From Pandoraea sp. (GTDB lineage: Bacteria > Pseudomonadota > Gammaproteobacteria > Burkholderiales > Burkholderiaceae): a stretch of DNA of 64,000 nt. Made by a program: the position numbers and the translations under genes. The DNA lies in NCBI GenBank assembly GCA_031291335.1, contig JARLJF010000071.1:1-64000 (forward strand), in the 5' to 3' direction. The notes under the pieces are model-generated. The model saw only the letters and a list, made by a program, of their open reading frames with translations. It was not told the origin of the DNA and ran no database searches. Shown here in pieces: positions 37,297-45,374 of the stretch (position 1 is the first letter of the stretch; every line of letters starts with the position of its first letter).

Positions 37297-38071
37297 TACT
37301 CCGATGTTCGAACTGCAAGACGTTTCCTTCGCGATCGAGGGCCGCACGCTGCTCGCCCCGCTGAGCCTGCAACTCGCGGGCGCTCAGGTGCATGGTCTGA
37401 TCGGCCACAACGGTTCGGGCAAGTCGAGCCTGATCAAGATGCTCGCGCGCCAGCTCTCGCCGGTGAGCGGCGACATTCGTTTCGAGGGGCGGCCGCTGGC
37501 GTCGTGGGGCGCGCGCGAGTTCGCGCGTCGCGTCGCGTATTTGCCGCAGCAACCGCCTGCGGCGGCGGGAATGACGGTGTCGGAGCTGGTCGCGCTCGGT
37601 CGCTACCCGTGGCATGGCGCGCTGGGACGGTTCGACGCGCATGACCACGAGGCGGTGCACAACGCGATGGTGCAGACGGACGTGCTGGGTTTCTCGGAGC
37701 GTCTCGTCGAGTCGCTCTCAGGTGGCGAGCGGCAACGGGTCTGGCTGGCGATGCTTGTCGCTCAGCAGGCGCAGTGTCTGTTGCTCGACGAGCCGACCTC
37801 GGCACTGGACGTCGCGCATCAACTCGATGTACTCAAACTGGTGCGCTCGCTCGCCGATACGCACGGTCTGGGTGTCGTGATCGTATTGCACGACGTGAAC
37901 ATGGCCGCCCGCTTTTGCGACACGCTGCTCGCGCTCAAGCAGGGCAAGCCGATTGCACGGGGAACGCCGGCGGAGTTGATGTCGCCCGCGACCTTGCAGA
38001 CCATCTACGGCGTGCCGATGGGCGTGCTGCCCAATCCCGATGGCGGCATGCCGGTGAGCTACGCACGTTGA
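37289..38071 (+). CDS. fhuC: Fe3+-hydroxamate import ATPase
   Basis: 260 residues with Walker A GHNGSGKSS (residues 39-47), ABC signature LSGGERQR (~145) and Walker B CLLLDEPTSALD. It drives FhuB. The LPQQPPAAAGMTVSELVALGRYPWHG stretch is typical of siderophore ATPases. It overlaps the exporter gene by 8 nt, so the whole fhuD-fhuB-exporter-fhuC run is one coupled operon. Confidence 0.9.
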   Translation: MTDTPMFELQDVSFAIEGRTLLAPLSLQLAGAQVHGLIGHNGSGKSSLIKMLARQLSPVSGDIRFEGRPLASWGAREFARRVAYLPQQPPAAAGMTVSELVALGRYPWHGALGRFDAHDHEAVHNAMVQTDVLGFSERLVESLSGGERQRVWLAMLVAQQAQCLLLDEPTSALDVAHQLDVLKLVRSLADTHGLGVVIVLHDVNMAARFCDTLLALKQGKPIARGTPAELMSPATLQTIYGVPMGVLPNPDGGMPVSYAR

Positions 38072-38123
38072 AGACTGTCGTCCCGGCACTTCGCTTGATA
38101 TTTGCCGGGGCCGACGTCAATCG

Positions 38124-38909
38124 TCACGTATCGGCGAGGTAGCGCTGTGGGGTGTGCCCCGTGACCTGCTTGAACATCGCGATGAACGCGCTCGGGCTTG
38201 CATAGCCGAACGCGTCAGCCGTGGCAGCGACCGAGGCGCCCAACGCCAGCGTGGTGATCGCCTCGGACACGCGCAGATGCTGACGCCACGTGACGAAGGT
38301 CATGCCGGTATCCGTCTGGAAGTGACGCGCCAGCGTCCGTCCGCTAACCCCGAATTGCTCCCCCCAGAAGTCGAGCGTCAACTTGCTCGCCGGCTCGTTC
38401 ATCAGATGCTCGCAAATCGCTTGTAGCCGGGCGTCGCGGGGCACGGGCACGCCGCGCTCGGGCACCGGCGCCGAGTCTCTCAGCACGCCGATGAGCGGTG
38501 GCACCGACAACGCGGCGCGGCTCGTGGGGCCGTAGTTGTCGCCGTCCCGGCTCACGGTCGCGGCCAACTCGCGAATCAGCGGCGTAGCCGCGATCACGGT
38601 CGGCCCGGTCCAATTCCACGGAAACATTCTCGGTTCCATGTAGACGTTGCACATCTGCCCGTCGCCGACGGCATGCAGTTCGTGCTCCACATCCGAGGGC
38701 AGCCATAACGCGCGATTGGGCGGCAATGTCCAGATAGCCGTTGATGTGAGCACGCGCACGATGCCGCGCATCGGGAAGACCAGTTGGCCGTGACGGTGCC
38801 GGTGCCAGATCAGTCGCTCGCCATGGCGATAGGGCGTGACGTTTGCATAGACGTCGCGCGGCAACGGACGTACCGAATCGGGAAATCGTTTGCGCAGGAA
38901 ATCACTCAT
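38124..38909 (-). CDS. AraC family regulator, cupin sensor (paralogue 2)
   Basis: 261 residues with the same layout as the protein at 29370-30161: an N-terminal cupin half (WHRHRHGQLVFPMRGIVRVLT, RALWLPSDVEHELHAVG) and a C-terminal AraC domain (GYASPSAFIAMFKQVTGHTPQRYLA). The two are clearly paralogous across their full length. It is divergent from the second siderophore receptor and probably its activator. Confidence 0.87.
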   Translation of the reverse strand: MSDFLRKRFPDSVRPLPRDVYANVTPYRHGERLIWHRHRHGQLVFPMRGIVRVLTSTAIWTLPPNRALWLPSDVEHELHAVGDGQMCNVYMEPRMFPWNWTGPTVIAATPLIRELAATVSRDGDNYGPTSRAALSVPPLIGVLRDSAPVPERGVPVPRDARLQAICEHLMNEPASKLTLDFWGEQFGVSGRTLARHFQTDTGMTFVTWRQHLRVSEAITTLALGASVAATADAFGYASPSAFIAMFKQVTGHTPQRYLADT

Positions 38910-38961
38910 GCCGGGGATTGCGTTCGGATATCGCCAGATAGATGCAGGATGTCAAAAAATC

Positions 38962-38974
38962 GACATTTATTGTC
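38962..38974. promoter_or_regulatory. GACA-N5-TGTC dyad, second copy
   Basis: GACATTTATTGTC lies 53 bp upstream of the AraC start and matches the dyad at 30261-30273, in the same divergent arrangement. Confidence 0.55.
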
Positions 38975-39043
38975 GTCCTCGCTTTTTCCGAACCCGATAT
39001 TCTCCAAAGCTATCAATGCGTTGAGCCGGACTACACGCAAATT

Positions 39044-39062
39044 TAGTAATGAGTCTCATTTG
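39044..39062. promoter_or_regulatory. Fur-like box before the second receptor
   Basis: TAGTAATGAGTCTCATTTG holds a perfect AATGAG-N-CTCATT dyad and matches the element at 30366-30384 at 17 of 19 positions. Iron-dependent repression of the receptor is the likely role. Confidence 0.65.
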
Positions 39063-39188
39063 CGATATTTTCGCCAGTGTAGCGGGAATCAGACGGTGAC
39101 GGCCAGCACATCGCCTCTGAACAAAACACCCAGGCACCGATTTTCGATCGCCGGCACAGGCCGGCAACAAGGGGAAGTGTTGTCAACG

Positions 39189-41390
39189 ATGCAAACGAAT
39201 CAGAATCAGAAACCTCGCCGCGCGGCACGGGGCCGCACGTCTGACGGTGCGAGGGCAGGGCAATCGGGCCGCGCGCTTGTGCTGACGCCTGTTGCCACGG
39301 CCATGTTGATGCTCGGCGCCGCGCAGGCCCACGCGCAGACGACGCCCGTGACCGGCACGGAAGCCGTGCTGCCCGCCTCGACGGTCACGGAGCAACGCGA
39401 CACCGTGCAGACCGAAGGCTCTGGTTCGTACGGCACGAAGACCACGACCATTGGCAAAATTCCGCAAGCACTCAAGGACATTCCGAACTCGGTGTCGGTC
39501 GTCACGCGTGCTCGCATGGACGATCAGGGCATGCGGTCGGTGTCGGACGCCCTTCAGTACACGACCGGCGTGAGTGCCGTGAACTACGGCGACGGCTCGT
39601 ACTACTTCAATGCGCGTGGCTATGCCGTTGGCGTGGAGTTCGACGGGGTGTCGATTCTGAACGGCATTCAGTACCAATCGCAGTTCGATCTGTCGATGTA
39701 CGACCGCGTTGAGGTCTTCCGCGGCCCGGCAGGCCTGCTCGACGGCACGGGCGAGCCGGGCGGCACGGTCAATCTGGTGCGCAAACGCCCGGGTGACACC
39801 TTCGCCTTCCGCAGCGAAACGGGCATCGGCTCGTGGGCTCATTACCGTCAGATGTTCGACGTGACCGGCCCGCTCAACCAGAGCGGTACGATTCGCGGCC
39901 GCGCCGTATTCACGGGCGACACCGGCAACAAGTCGGTGACGCGTACCAACGATCGCAATTTCATGGCCTACGGCGCACTGGAGTTCGATCTCACCCCGCG
40001 CACGCTGCTTTCGCTGTCGGGTACATATCAGGTGGCTACGCTCAACGCGTTCGACTACGGCCAGTCGCTGCTGACCAACGGTCAGTTCCTGAATGCACCG
40101 AACAACAGCAATTTCTCGCCTGACTGGAATCACACCTGGACATCGATGCAAGAGGCCAACGCGCGCCTCGATCATCGCTTCGACGGTGGCATCGTCTCGA
40201 CGACGACGCTTAACTACCGGCATATCCTGAGCGACAGCCAATATGCTTACCTTGGCCCGGGCATCAATCCGGTGACGTTCATGAGCAATTACTTCGCGCA
40301 GATTCAACGCACGGAGACCAATATGCTCGGCGTCGATTCGCACGTCTCGGGCCCGGTCGAAGCCTTCGGACGCAAGCATGATTGGCTGCTCGGCATGAAC
40401 TATCAGATGACGCAGGTGCGCAGTCTGTCTGGCTTCCAGAGCATGGGCCAGTTCAACATCTTCTCGCCGCCGTCGTTCGAGCCGCCGCTGTCGCTGACGT
40501 CAGGCAACAACGTGCGCACGCAGCAGTTCGGTGTCTACGGTCAGGCACGCGTGCGCGTTCTCGATCCGTTGACGGTCGTGCTGGGTGGTCGTGAGGCGTG
40601 GTATCAGCAGCAGACGCAGAACGTGTTGCCAACCGAAACGCCGTGGACGACGTCCTCGAGCGCGAACCATAAGTTCATCCCGTACGGTGGCGTGGTACTG
40701 GCGCTCACGCCGCAAATCAACGCGTATTTCAACTACTCGAAGATCTTCTCGCCGCAAACGGCGACCACGTTCGACGGCCAGGGCCTCGCACCGCGCGAAG
40801 GGCAGCAGTACGAACTCGGCGTCAAAGGGGAGTTTCTGGACGGCCGCCTGACGGCAAACGTCGCCGCGTTCCGCATGACCGACACCAACCGTGCCGTCGC
40901 CGATCCGTTCCATCCGACGGGGTCGATTGCGGCGGGTGCCGCGCGCAGTCAAGGCTGGGAAGCCGAAGTGACGGGGCAGGTGACGCGCAACTGGAACGTC
41001 TATGCGGGCTACACGCTGCTCAACACGCGCTTCGACAACGATCCGCAGCAGGGCGGGCAGTCGCTTGACGGTGAAGAGCCTCAGCACCTGTTCAAGCTGT
41101 ACACGACCTACAAGTTCTCGCCCGACATGCTCAACGGCTGGCTGGACGGTTTGCGCATCGGTGGCGGCGTGCGCATCCAGAGTTCGACGTATCGCACAGT
41201 CGGCTCGGCGCAGGGCGGGTATGCCGTATGGGATGCCATGCTGGCCTACCGCTTCAACCGTCATCTTGAGGCGCAGCTCAACGTCAATAACGTGTTCAAC
41301 CGGGATTACTACGCCCGTGTGCCGTCCACGTTCTACGGCATCTACGGCGAGCGTCGCAACGTGATGCTGACGTTGCGCGCCGACTACTGA
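39189..41390 (+). CDS. TonB-dependent siderophore receptor
   Basis: 733 residues from the ATG at 39189; a TTG at 39180 is better spaced from the GGGGAAG Shine-Dalgarno and may be used. The signal peptide ends near AQAHAQ. Plug motifs IPQALKDIPNSVSVVTRARMDDQGMRSVSDALQY and VEVFRGPAGLLDGTGEPGGTVNLVRKRP are typical of FpvA/FhuE-type receptors. The barrel ends FNRDYYARVP..YGERRNVMLTLRADY. No N-terminal STN domain is present. An upstream in-frame extension is noncoding. Confidence 0.9.
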   Translation: MQTNQNQKPRRAARGRTSDGARAGQSGRALVLTPVATAMLMLGAAQAHAQTTPVTGTEAVLPASTVTEQRDTVQTEGSGSYGTKTTTIGKIPQALKDIPNSVSVVTRARMDDQGMRSVSDALQYTTGVSAVNYGDGSYYFNARGYAVGVEFDGVSILNGIQYQSQFDLSMYDRVEVFRGPAGLLDGTGEPGGTVNLVRKRPGDTFAFRSETGIGSWAHYRQMFDVTGPLNQSGTIRGRAVFTGDTGNKSVTRTNDRNFMAYGALEFDLTPRTLLSLSGTYQVATLNAFDYGQSLLTNGQFLNAPNNSNFSPDWNHTWTSMQEANARLDHRFDGGIVSTTTLNYRHILSDSQYAYLGPGINPVTFMSNYFAQIQRTETNMLGVDSHVSGPVEAFGRKHDWLLGMNYQMTQVRSLSGFQSMGQFNIFSPPSFEPPLSLTSGNNVRTQQFGVYGQARVRVLDPLTVVLGGREAWYQQQTQNVLPTETPWTTSSSANHKFIPYGGVVLALTPQINAYFNYSKIFSPQTATTFDGQGLAPREGQQYELGVKGEFLDGRLTANVAAFRMTDTNRAVADPFHPTGSIAAGAARSQGWEAEVTGQVTRNWNVYAGYTLLNTRFDNDPQQGGQSLDGEEPQHLFKLYTTYKFSPDMLNGWLDGLRIGGGVRIQSSTYRTVGSAQGGYAVWDAMLAYRFNRHLEAQLNVNNVFNRDYYARVPSTFYGIYGERRNVMLTLRADY

Positions 41391-41420
41391 TCGGGACGGT
41401 CGCCGAGCGCTAGCCGATTC

Positions 41421-41457
41421 GACAGCGGCGTGCAACAGTGTGTTGCACGCCGCTGTC
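41421..41457. terminator. Perfect 17-bp hairpin after the receptor gene
   Basis: Arms 41421-41437 and 41441-41457 are fully complementary around a GTG loop. There is no T-run, so it would act as a weak or factor-aided terminator, or as an mRNA-stabilising hairpin, between the receptor and ribA. Confidence 0.6.
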
Positions 41458-41551
41458 GGCTGAAAATTGGAAATGGCGGTACACTCCGAGCACACGCCAC
41501 CGCTGTCCGGTGGCACGCAACTCTCCAATTTCGGCCCGTTTGAACGTCATC

Positions 41552-42199
41552 ATGAAGTCCCCTGGTAATGCTTCTGCCACGCCCGCGTGCGACGCTGGCG
41601 AATGCGTCGAGCTTGTCGCCACCGCGACCCTGCCGACCCGCTATGGCACTTTCACCTCCCACGCATTCCGCGTCAAAGGCAGCAATAACGAGCATCTCGC
41701 GCTGGTCATGGGCGACGTGTCGACGGATGCGCCGACGCTGGTGCGCCTGCACTCGGAATGTCTGACGGGAGACGTATTCGGTTCCTACCGCTGCGATTGC
41801 GGGGAACAACTCGACACCGGGATGCGCAAGATCGCCGAGGAAGGGCGCGGCGTGATGCTGTATCTGCGCGGTCACGAAGGGCGCGGCATCGGCCTGAGCA
41901 ACAAGATTCGCGCGTATTTGTTGCAGGAACAGGGCCGCGATACGGTCGAGGCCAACCTCGATCTGGGTCTGCCCGACGACGCGCGGGAATATGACTCGGC
42001 GGCCGCCATCCTGCGAATTCTCGGCGTGCGTTCGGTGCGTCTCATGAGCAACAATCCGAAGAAATTCGATACGCTCACGAAGCACGGCATTCCGGTATGC
42101 GAGCGCGTGACGCTCGACATTCCGATGCGCGAAGAGAACGAGCGCTACATCCGCACCAAGCAAGCGAAGTTCGGGCACTACTTCGAAGAGAACGAGTAA
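41552..42199 (+). CDS. ribA: GTP cyclohydrolase II (monofunctional)
   Basis: 215 residues. The zinc cysteines are C70, C81 and C83 ([18 protein letters not shown]), and [30 protein letters not shown] and LMSNNPKKF are the GTP-binding and catalytic segments. It performs the first committed step of riboflavin synthesis. There is no fused RibB domain, unlike the RibBA common in rib operons. It lies 160 nt after an iron-regulated receptor gene. The ATG at 41552 gives the normal length. Confidence 0.93.
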   Translation: MKSPGNASATPACDAGECVELVATATLPTRYGTFTSHAFRVKGSNNEHLALVMGDVSTDAPTLVRLHSECLTGDVFGSYRCDCGEQLDTGMRKIAEEGRGVMLYLRGHEGRGIGLSNKIRAYLLQEQGRDTVEANLDLGLPDDAREYDSAAAILRILGVRSVRLMSNNPKKFDTLTKHGIPVCERVTLDIPMREENERYIRTKQAKFGHYFEENE

Positions 42200-42205
42200 G
42201 GGCTT

Positions 42206-42224
42206 GCCGGTCGTGCTGACCGGC
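42206..42224. terminator. Short hairpin between convergent ribA and DUF3325 genes
   Basis: GCCGGTC/GACCGGC arms with a GTGCT loop lie right after the ribA stop; no T-run. Beside it, CTCAATG is repeated three times (about 42235-42255). Confidence 0.45.
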
Positions 42225-42264
42225 ACCGCCCGATGCTCAATGACTCAATGCTCAATGCCGCAGG

Positions 42265-42543
42265 TCAGCGCGACCGGCGGCGCTCTGCCAGGATCAGCGC
42301 GAGATACACCAGACCGGCCGCCATGCTGGTCTGGCCGCTGTAGATCACCAGCCCGAATCCCCATCCCTGATTGGCGACGCTGACCCCGAGCGCCACGACC
42401 AACGCCGTCCATCCGATGCGACGGTATTGGCGCGTCCGCACACGCGAGACGCCATTGAACAACGCCTCCTGTTGACGCTCGGTCGCCAGCGCCAGTGCGG
42501 CGAATCCCACGAGACAGATCGCAAACGTGTAGAGATGCATCAT
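42265..42543 (-). CDS. DUF3325 small membrane protein
   Basis: 92 residues with three hydrophobic helices and the LATERQQ segment of the DUF3325 family, found next to siderophore receptors and PepSY proteins. The function is unknown. Its ATG overlaps the stop of the PepSY gene (ATGATG), so it is translated as the last gene of the fec-type operon. Confidence 0.75.
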   Translation of the reverse strand: MMHLYTFAICLVGFAALALATERQQEALFNGVSRVRTRQYRRIGWTALVVALGVSVANQGWGFGLVIYSGQTSMAAGLVYLALILAERRRSR

Positions 42544-44222
42544 GCGCGATCCTCGTTCAACGTGGCATTGACCGGTGCGTGGGTCGCCTGTGCGTCCTGT
42601 GCTGCCGGTGCAGCCTTTGCAGTCCGTGCGGGCTTCGTCTTCGGCGTGTGCCGTGTAGTGCGAATGGCGAGCCATGCGTGCAGGCCCGCCAGCGCCCACA
42701 TCATCAGATCAACGCCGACATAAACCCAATCACCCGCCGCCACGCTGTGCCAAAGGCCACGCGACGTGGTGACGGCGTTGAGCACCGGAAGTAATGCGAG
42801 CACCGCGGTGGCGATCCACAGCAATTCGATCCACGCGCGCTTGGCCGGACGCACCAACGCATACAGCAGCGTGGCAGCCCACACCCAATAGAACAGATCG
42901 ACTTCCGTGGCGCTGCGTCCTGCGGCGTCTGACGGGATCAGACGGTTGCCCCACAGAAATGCGGTCATGGCCACCGATAGACCGGCAATCGCCGCGATGT
43001 TCAGCCGTTCGACCACATGGAAGCCGAAGTGCGGCCGCGCCGGGTCAGGGAGTTTGCTGCGACGCTTCACCGTCCACATCACCAGCCCGGTGCCGACCAT
43101 CGCCGTGCCCCCCAGACTGACGAGGAAGTACAGCCAGCGCAAATGCAGGTCGCTGAAGCGTCCGAGGTGCAGCGCATACATGACACCGCGTGTCTCGGCG
43201 GCAGCCCCTACGTTGTCCTTCACGTCGAGCAGCTCGCCGGTCGTGCCGTTGAACAGCAGGTATTGCGGACTCATCGACACACGTGTGGCTTCGCCGCGCG
43301 TGACCGCCACACGGGCAGCGGCGTCGCCGGGGTTCGTGACGCTTACGCGTCCCACGTCGTTTGTGCCCCAGCGGGCCTGCGCCTGTCGCACCATCGCGTC
43401 GATGGAGGCGAGCGGCGCCTTGTCACCGGTGGCCTTGAGCGGCGGCGGGAATGCGCTGAGTTGCGCACTCATCTGCGCGCGCTCGACCGGTGTCTTGATC
43501 GCGACCTGTCCGCCCCACGGCATATACATCGCCATAAGGGTGACGAGGCCGGTGTAAGTGATCATCAGGTGGAAGGGCAGGCCAAAGACCGACAGCGCGT
43601 TGTGCGCGTCGAGCCACGAGCGTTGCCCCTTGCCCCACCGGAAGGTGAAGAAGTCGATGAAGATTTTCTTGTGCGTGATCACGCCGCTGATGATCGCGAC
43701 CAGCATGAACATGGCACAGAAGCCTGCGAGCCACCGTCCCCACAACACGGGGAGCGGATGGAACTGGAAGTGAAAGCGATAGAAGAATTCGCCACCGAGC
43801 GTTTCACGGGCGTTGAGCGTCTGGCCCGTTGCCGGATCGAAGGTGGCCTCTTCAAATCCGCGACGATTGCCGCCCTTGTTTGCTTTGACATCCGCGGGCG
43901 CGTTGCGCCAGAACACATTGACGACCGGATTGCGCTCGGTCGGGAGGTAGATGCTCCACTGCGGACTGCCGGCGGCGAGTGCCGTCAACTGGTTGCTGAC
44001 GTTTTGCGCAACCGCGGCCGAATCGGGCAGCACTTGCTGGTGCGGCACTTCGGGGCGCATCCACTGGGAGATTTCGTCCTTGAAGTAGCTCACCGTGCCC
44101 GTGAGGAACATGGCGTACAGCAGCCAGCCGACGAGCAGGCCCGCCCACGTGTGCAGGTCCGACATCGTCTGACGAATGCCCCGGCCCTGCGGTTTGACCT
44201 TCGTGGTGTTGACAGGTGTCAT
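42540..44222 (-). CDS. PepSY-associated membrane protein (siderophore reductase-like)
   Basis: 560 residues with helices near 25-45, 195-215, 245-265 and a C-terminal group (about 385-530). The LHTWAGLLVGWLLYAMFLTG start, the HFQFHPLPVLWGRWLAG segment and the MYALHLGRFSDLHLRWLYFLVSLGGTAMVGTGLVMW segment are PepSY_TM signatures. Relatives such as FpvG reduce ferri-siderophores in the periplasm using membrane electrons. It overlaps both neighbours by 4 nt. Confidence 0.82.
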   Translation of the reverse strand: MTPVNTTKVKPQGRGIRQTMSDLHTWAGLLVGWLLYAMFLTGTVSYFKDEISQWMRPEVPHQQVLPDSAAVAQNVSNQLTALAAGSPQWSIYLPTERNPVVNVFWRNAPADVKANKGGNRRGFEEATFDPATGQTLNARETLGGEFFYRFHFQFHPLPVLWGRWLAGFCAMFMLVAIISGVITHKKIFIDFFTFRWGKGQRSWLDAHNALSVFGLPFHLMITYTGLVTLMAMYMPWGGQVAIKTPVERAQMSAQLSAFPPPLKATGDKAPLASIDAMVRQAQARWGTNDVGRVSVTNPGDAAARVAVTRGEATRVSMSPQYLLFNGTTGELLDVKDNVGAAAETRGVMYALHLGRFSDLHLRWLYFLVSLGGTAMVGTGLVMWTVKRRSKLPDPARPHFGFHVVERLNIAAIAGLSVAMTAFLWGNRLIPSDAAGRSATEVDLFYWVWAATLLYALVRPAKRAWIELLWIATAVLALLPVLNAVTTSRGLWHSVAAGDWVYVGVDLMMWALAGLHAWLAIRTTRHTPKTKPARTAKAAPAAQDAQATHAPVNATLNEDRA

Positions 44223-44530
44223 GCGGCACCTCCTGTCACCAGACCCGACGACACCGCCCACGCGGCAAGCGCGAGCGGTGCGGCAACGACGAGCAGACCG
44301 GCCCAGGCGCGCCATGCGCTACGCACGGCGAACACCCAGACGACCGCACCGGCATAGATGGCGAAGCTCGCCAGCATGCCGGTGATGACCGCCTGGGACT
44401 TGTCCATCGGCAACGCGAGGACAGCAACGCTCGCGAGGGCGGCGATGACGTAGCCGCCACCGATGGCCGCAATAATGCGGGAGACGAGCGCGCTAATGTC
44501 GACCAGCGCGGCGCGACGAACCTGAGCCAT
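44219..44530 (-). CDS. DUF3649 small membrane protein
   Basis: 103 residues with three hydrophobic helices. RIIAAIGGGYVIAALASVAVLALP is the family signature. DUF3649 proteins accompany iron-uptake PepSY proteins; the role is unknown. The ATGA overlap with the PepSY gene shows tight coupling. Confidence 0.75.
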   Translation of the reverse strand: MAQVRRAALVDISALVSRIIAAIGGGYVIAALASVAVLALPMDKSQAVITGMLASFAIYAGAVVWVFAVRSAWRAWAGLLVVAAPLALAAWAVSSGLVTGGAA

Positions 44531-44542
44531 GATGCGTGTCGC

Positions 44543-45289
44543 TTACTTGTTGGGCGTGGCGGCCGGACCGGCCGGGAGCGGTTCAATGCCGTCGGCCTGC
44601 ACGACGGTCGTGGTCGTCACGTAGCTCACGCCCTGGTAACGTTCGGCCCCCTTGGCGCCAGCGCGTTCTCCCGGTGTCTTGTCCGTGTGACTGACCTCGG
44701 CAACATACACGCCCTTCCAGGGCATGTCGAACGTGACGAGGCCCTGCGCATCGGTGTGGGCTTCCTTGGCCCAGCCCGACTGCGTGACGAACTGCACCTT
44801 GGCCTTGGGCAGCGGCTTGCCCTGGAAGAACAACTGGAACTCGCCCGGCTTGCCGGCCGGCACCAGGTCGAGCGTGAGTTGCGGCTTTTGCTTCGAGAAG
44901 TCCGTGGCCAGCCGTGCCGACGGACGGTACCAGTTCGTGACTTCCTGACCGTCACGCTTGAAGGTGAAGAGCGGGTAACGGGCATCTTCCGCCACGAGTG
45001 CTTCACCGGCGCTGGCCTTGAACGGCAGCGCGAAGCCATTCGCCGTCTTCGACGCTTCGGCCGTTTTCTCACCCTGTGCGGAGGTCAGCGTGCCGGTGGG
45101 CGCGACGAACTTGTCGAGCAGACCCGGCGAGGCTTCGCGCAGGTTTTCACCGAACTCCCCGAAGCGGATCACGGCGTTCTGGCCGGCGGCTTGCTCGATC
45201 CAGATCTGATGCGCCTGTGCGGTGCCGGTCAGGGCGACGAGCGCGGCGAACGTCAGTGGCGTCAGTCGGCGGGAGGCAATCTTCTTCAT
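44543..45289 (-). CDS. DUF4198 periplasmic protein
   Basis: 248 residues. The signal peptide ends AQAH, giving a mature N-terminal histidine (HQIWIEQ), which is a frequent metal ligand in this family. An Ig-like C-terminal half (about 140-220, FFQGKPLPKAKVQFVT) follows. DUF4198 proteins are linked to metal uptake. It lies between the STN receptor and DUF3649, 12 nt from the latter. Confidence 0.8.
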   Translation of the reverse strand: MKKIASRRLTPLTFAALVALTGTAQAHQIWIEQAAGQNAVIRFGEFGENLREASPGLLDKFVAPTGTLTSAQGEKTAEASKTANGFALPFKASAGEALVAEDARYPLFTFKRDGQEVTNWYRPSARLATDFSKQKPQLTLDLVPAGKPGEFQLFFQGKPLPKAKVQFVTQSGWAKEAHTDAQGLVTFDMPWKGVYVAEVSHTDKTPGERAGAKGAERYQGVSYVTTTTVVQADGIEPLPAGPAATPNK

Positions 45290-45374
45290 AGCGGTTTCCT
45301 TGCTGAAGTGGCTAACAGAGTGAAAGGCAGTGTGAAATGCAGGTCTGAAAATGCGGGCGACATATCGGGCTTCC

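Noticed and set aside
35191-37347. 718-codon frame antisense to the exporter gene
   Set aside because: Shadow of a strongly supported ABC transporter; no recognisable domain.
41421-41457. FMN riboswitch before ribA
   Set aside because: It is a simple 17-bp hairpin without the multi-branched RFN core.
42235-42255. CTCAATG triplet repeat as a mobile-element footprint
   Set aside because: Only three 7-bp units between convergent genes, with no transposase or inverted ends nearby.
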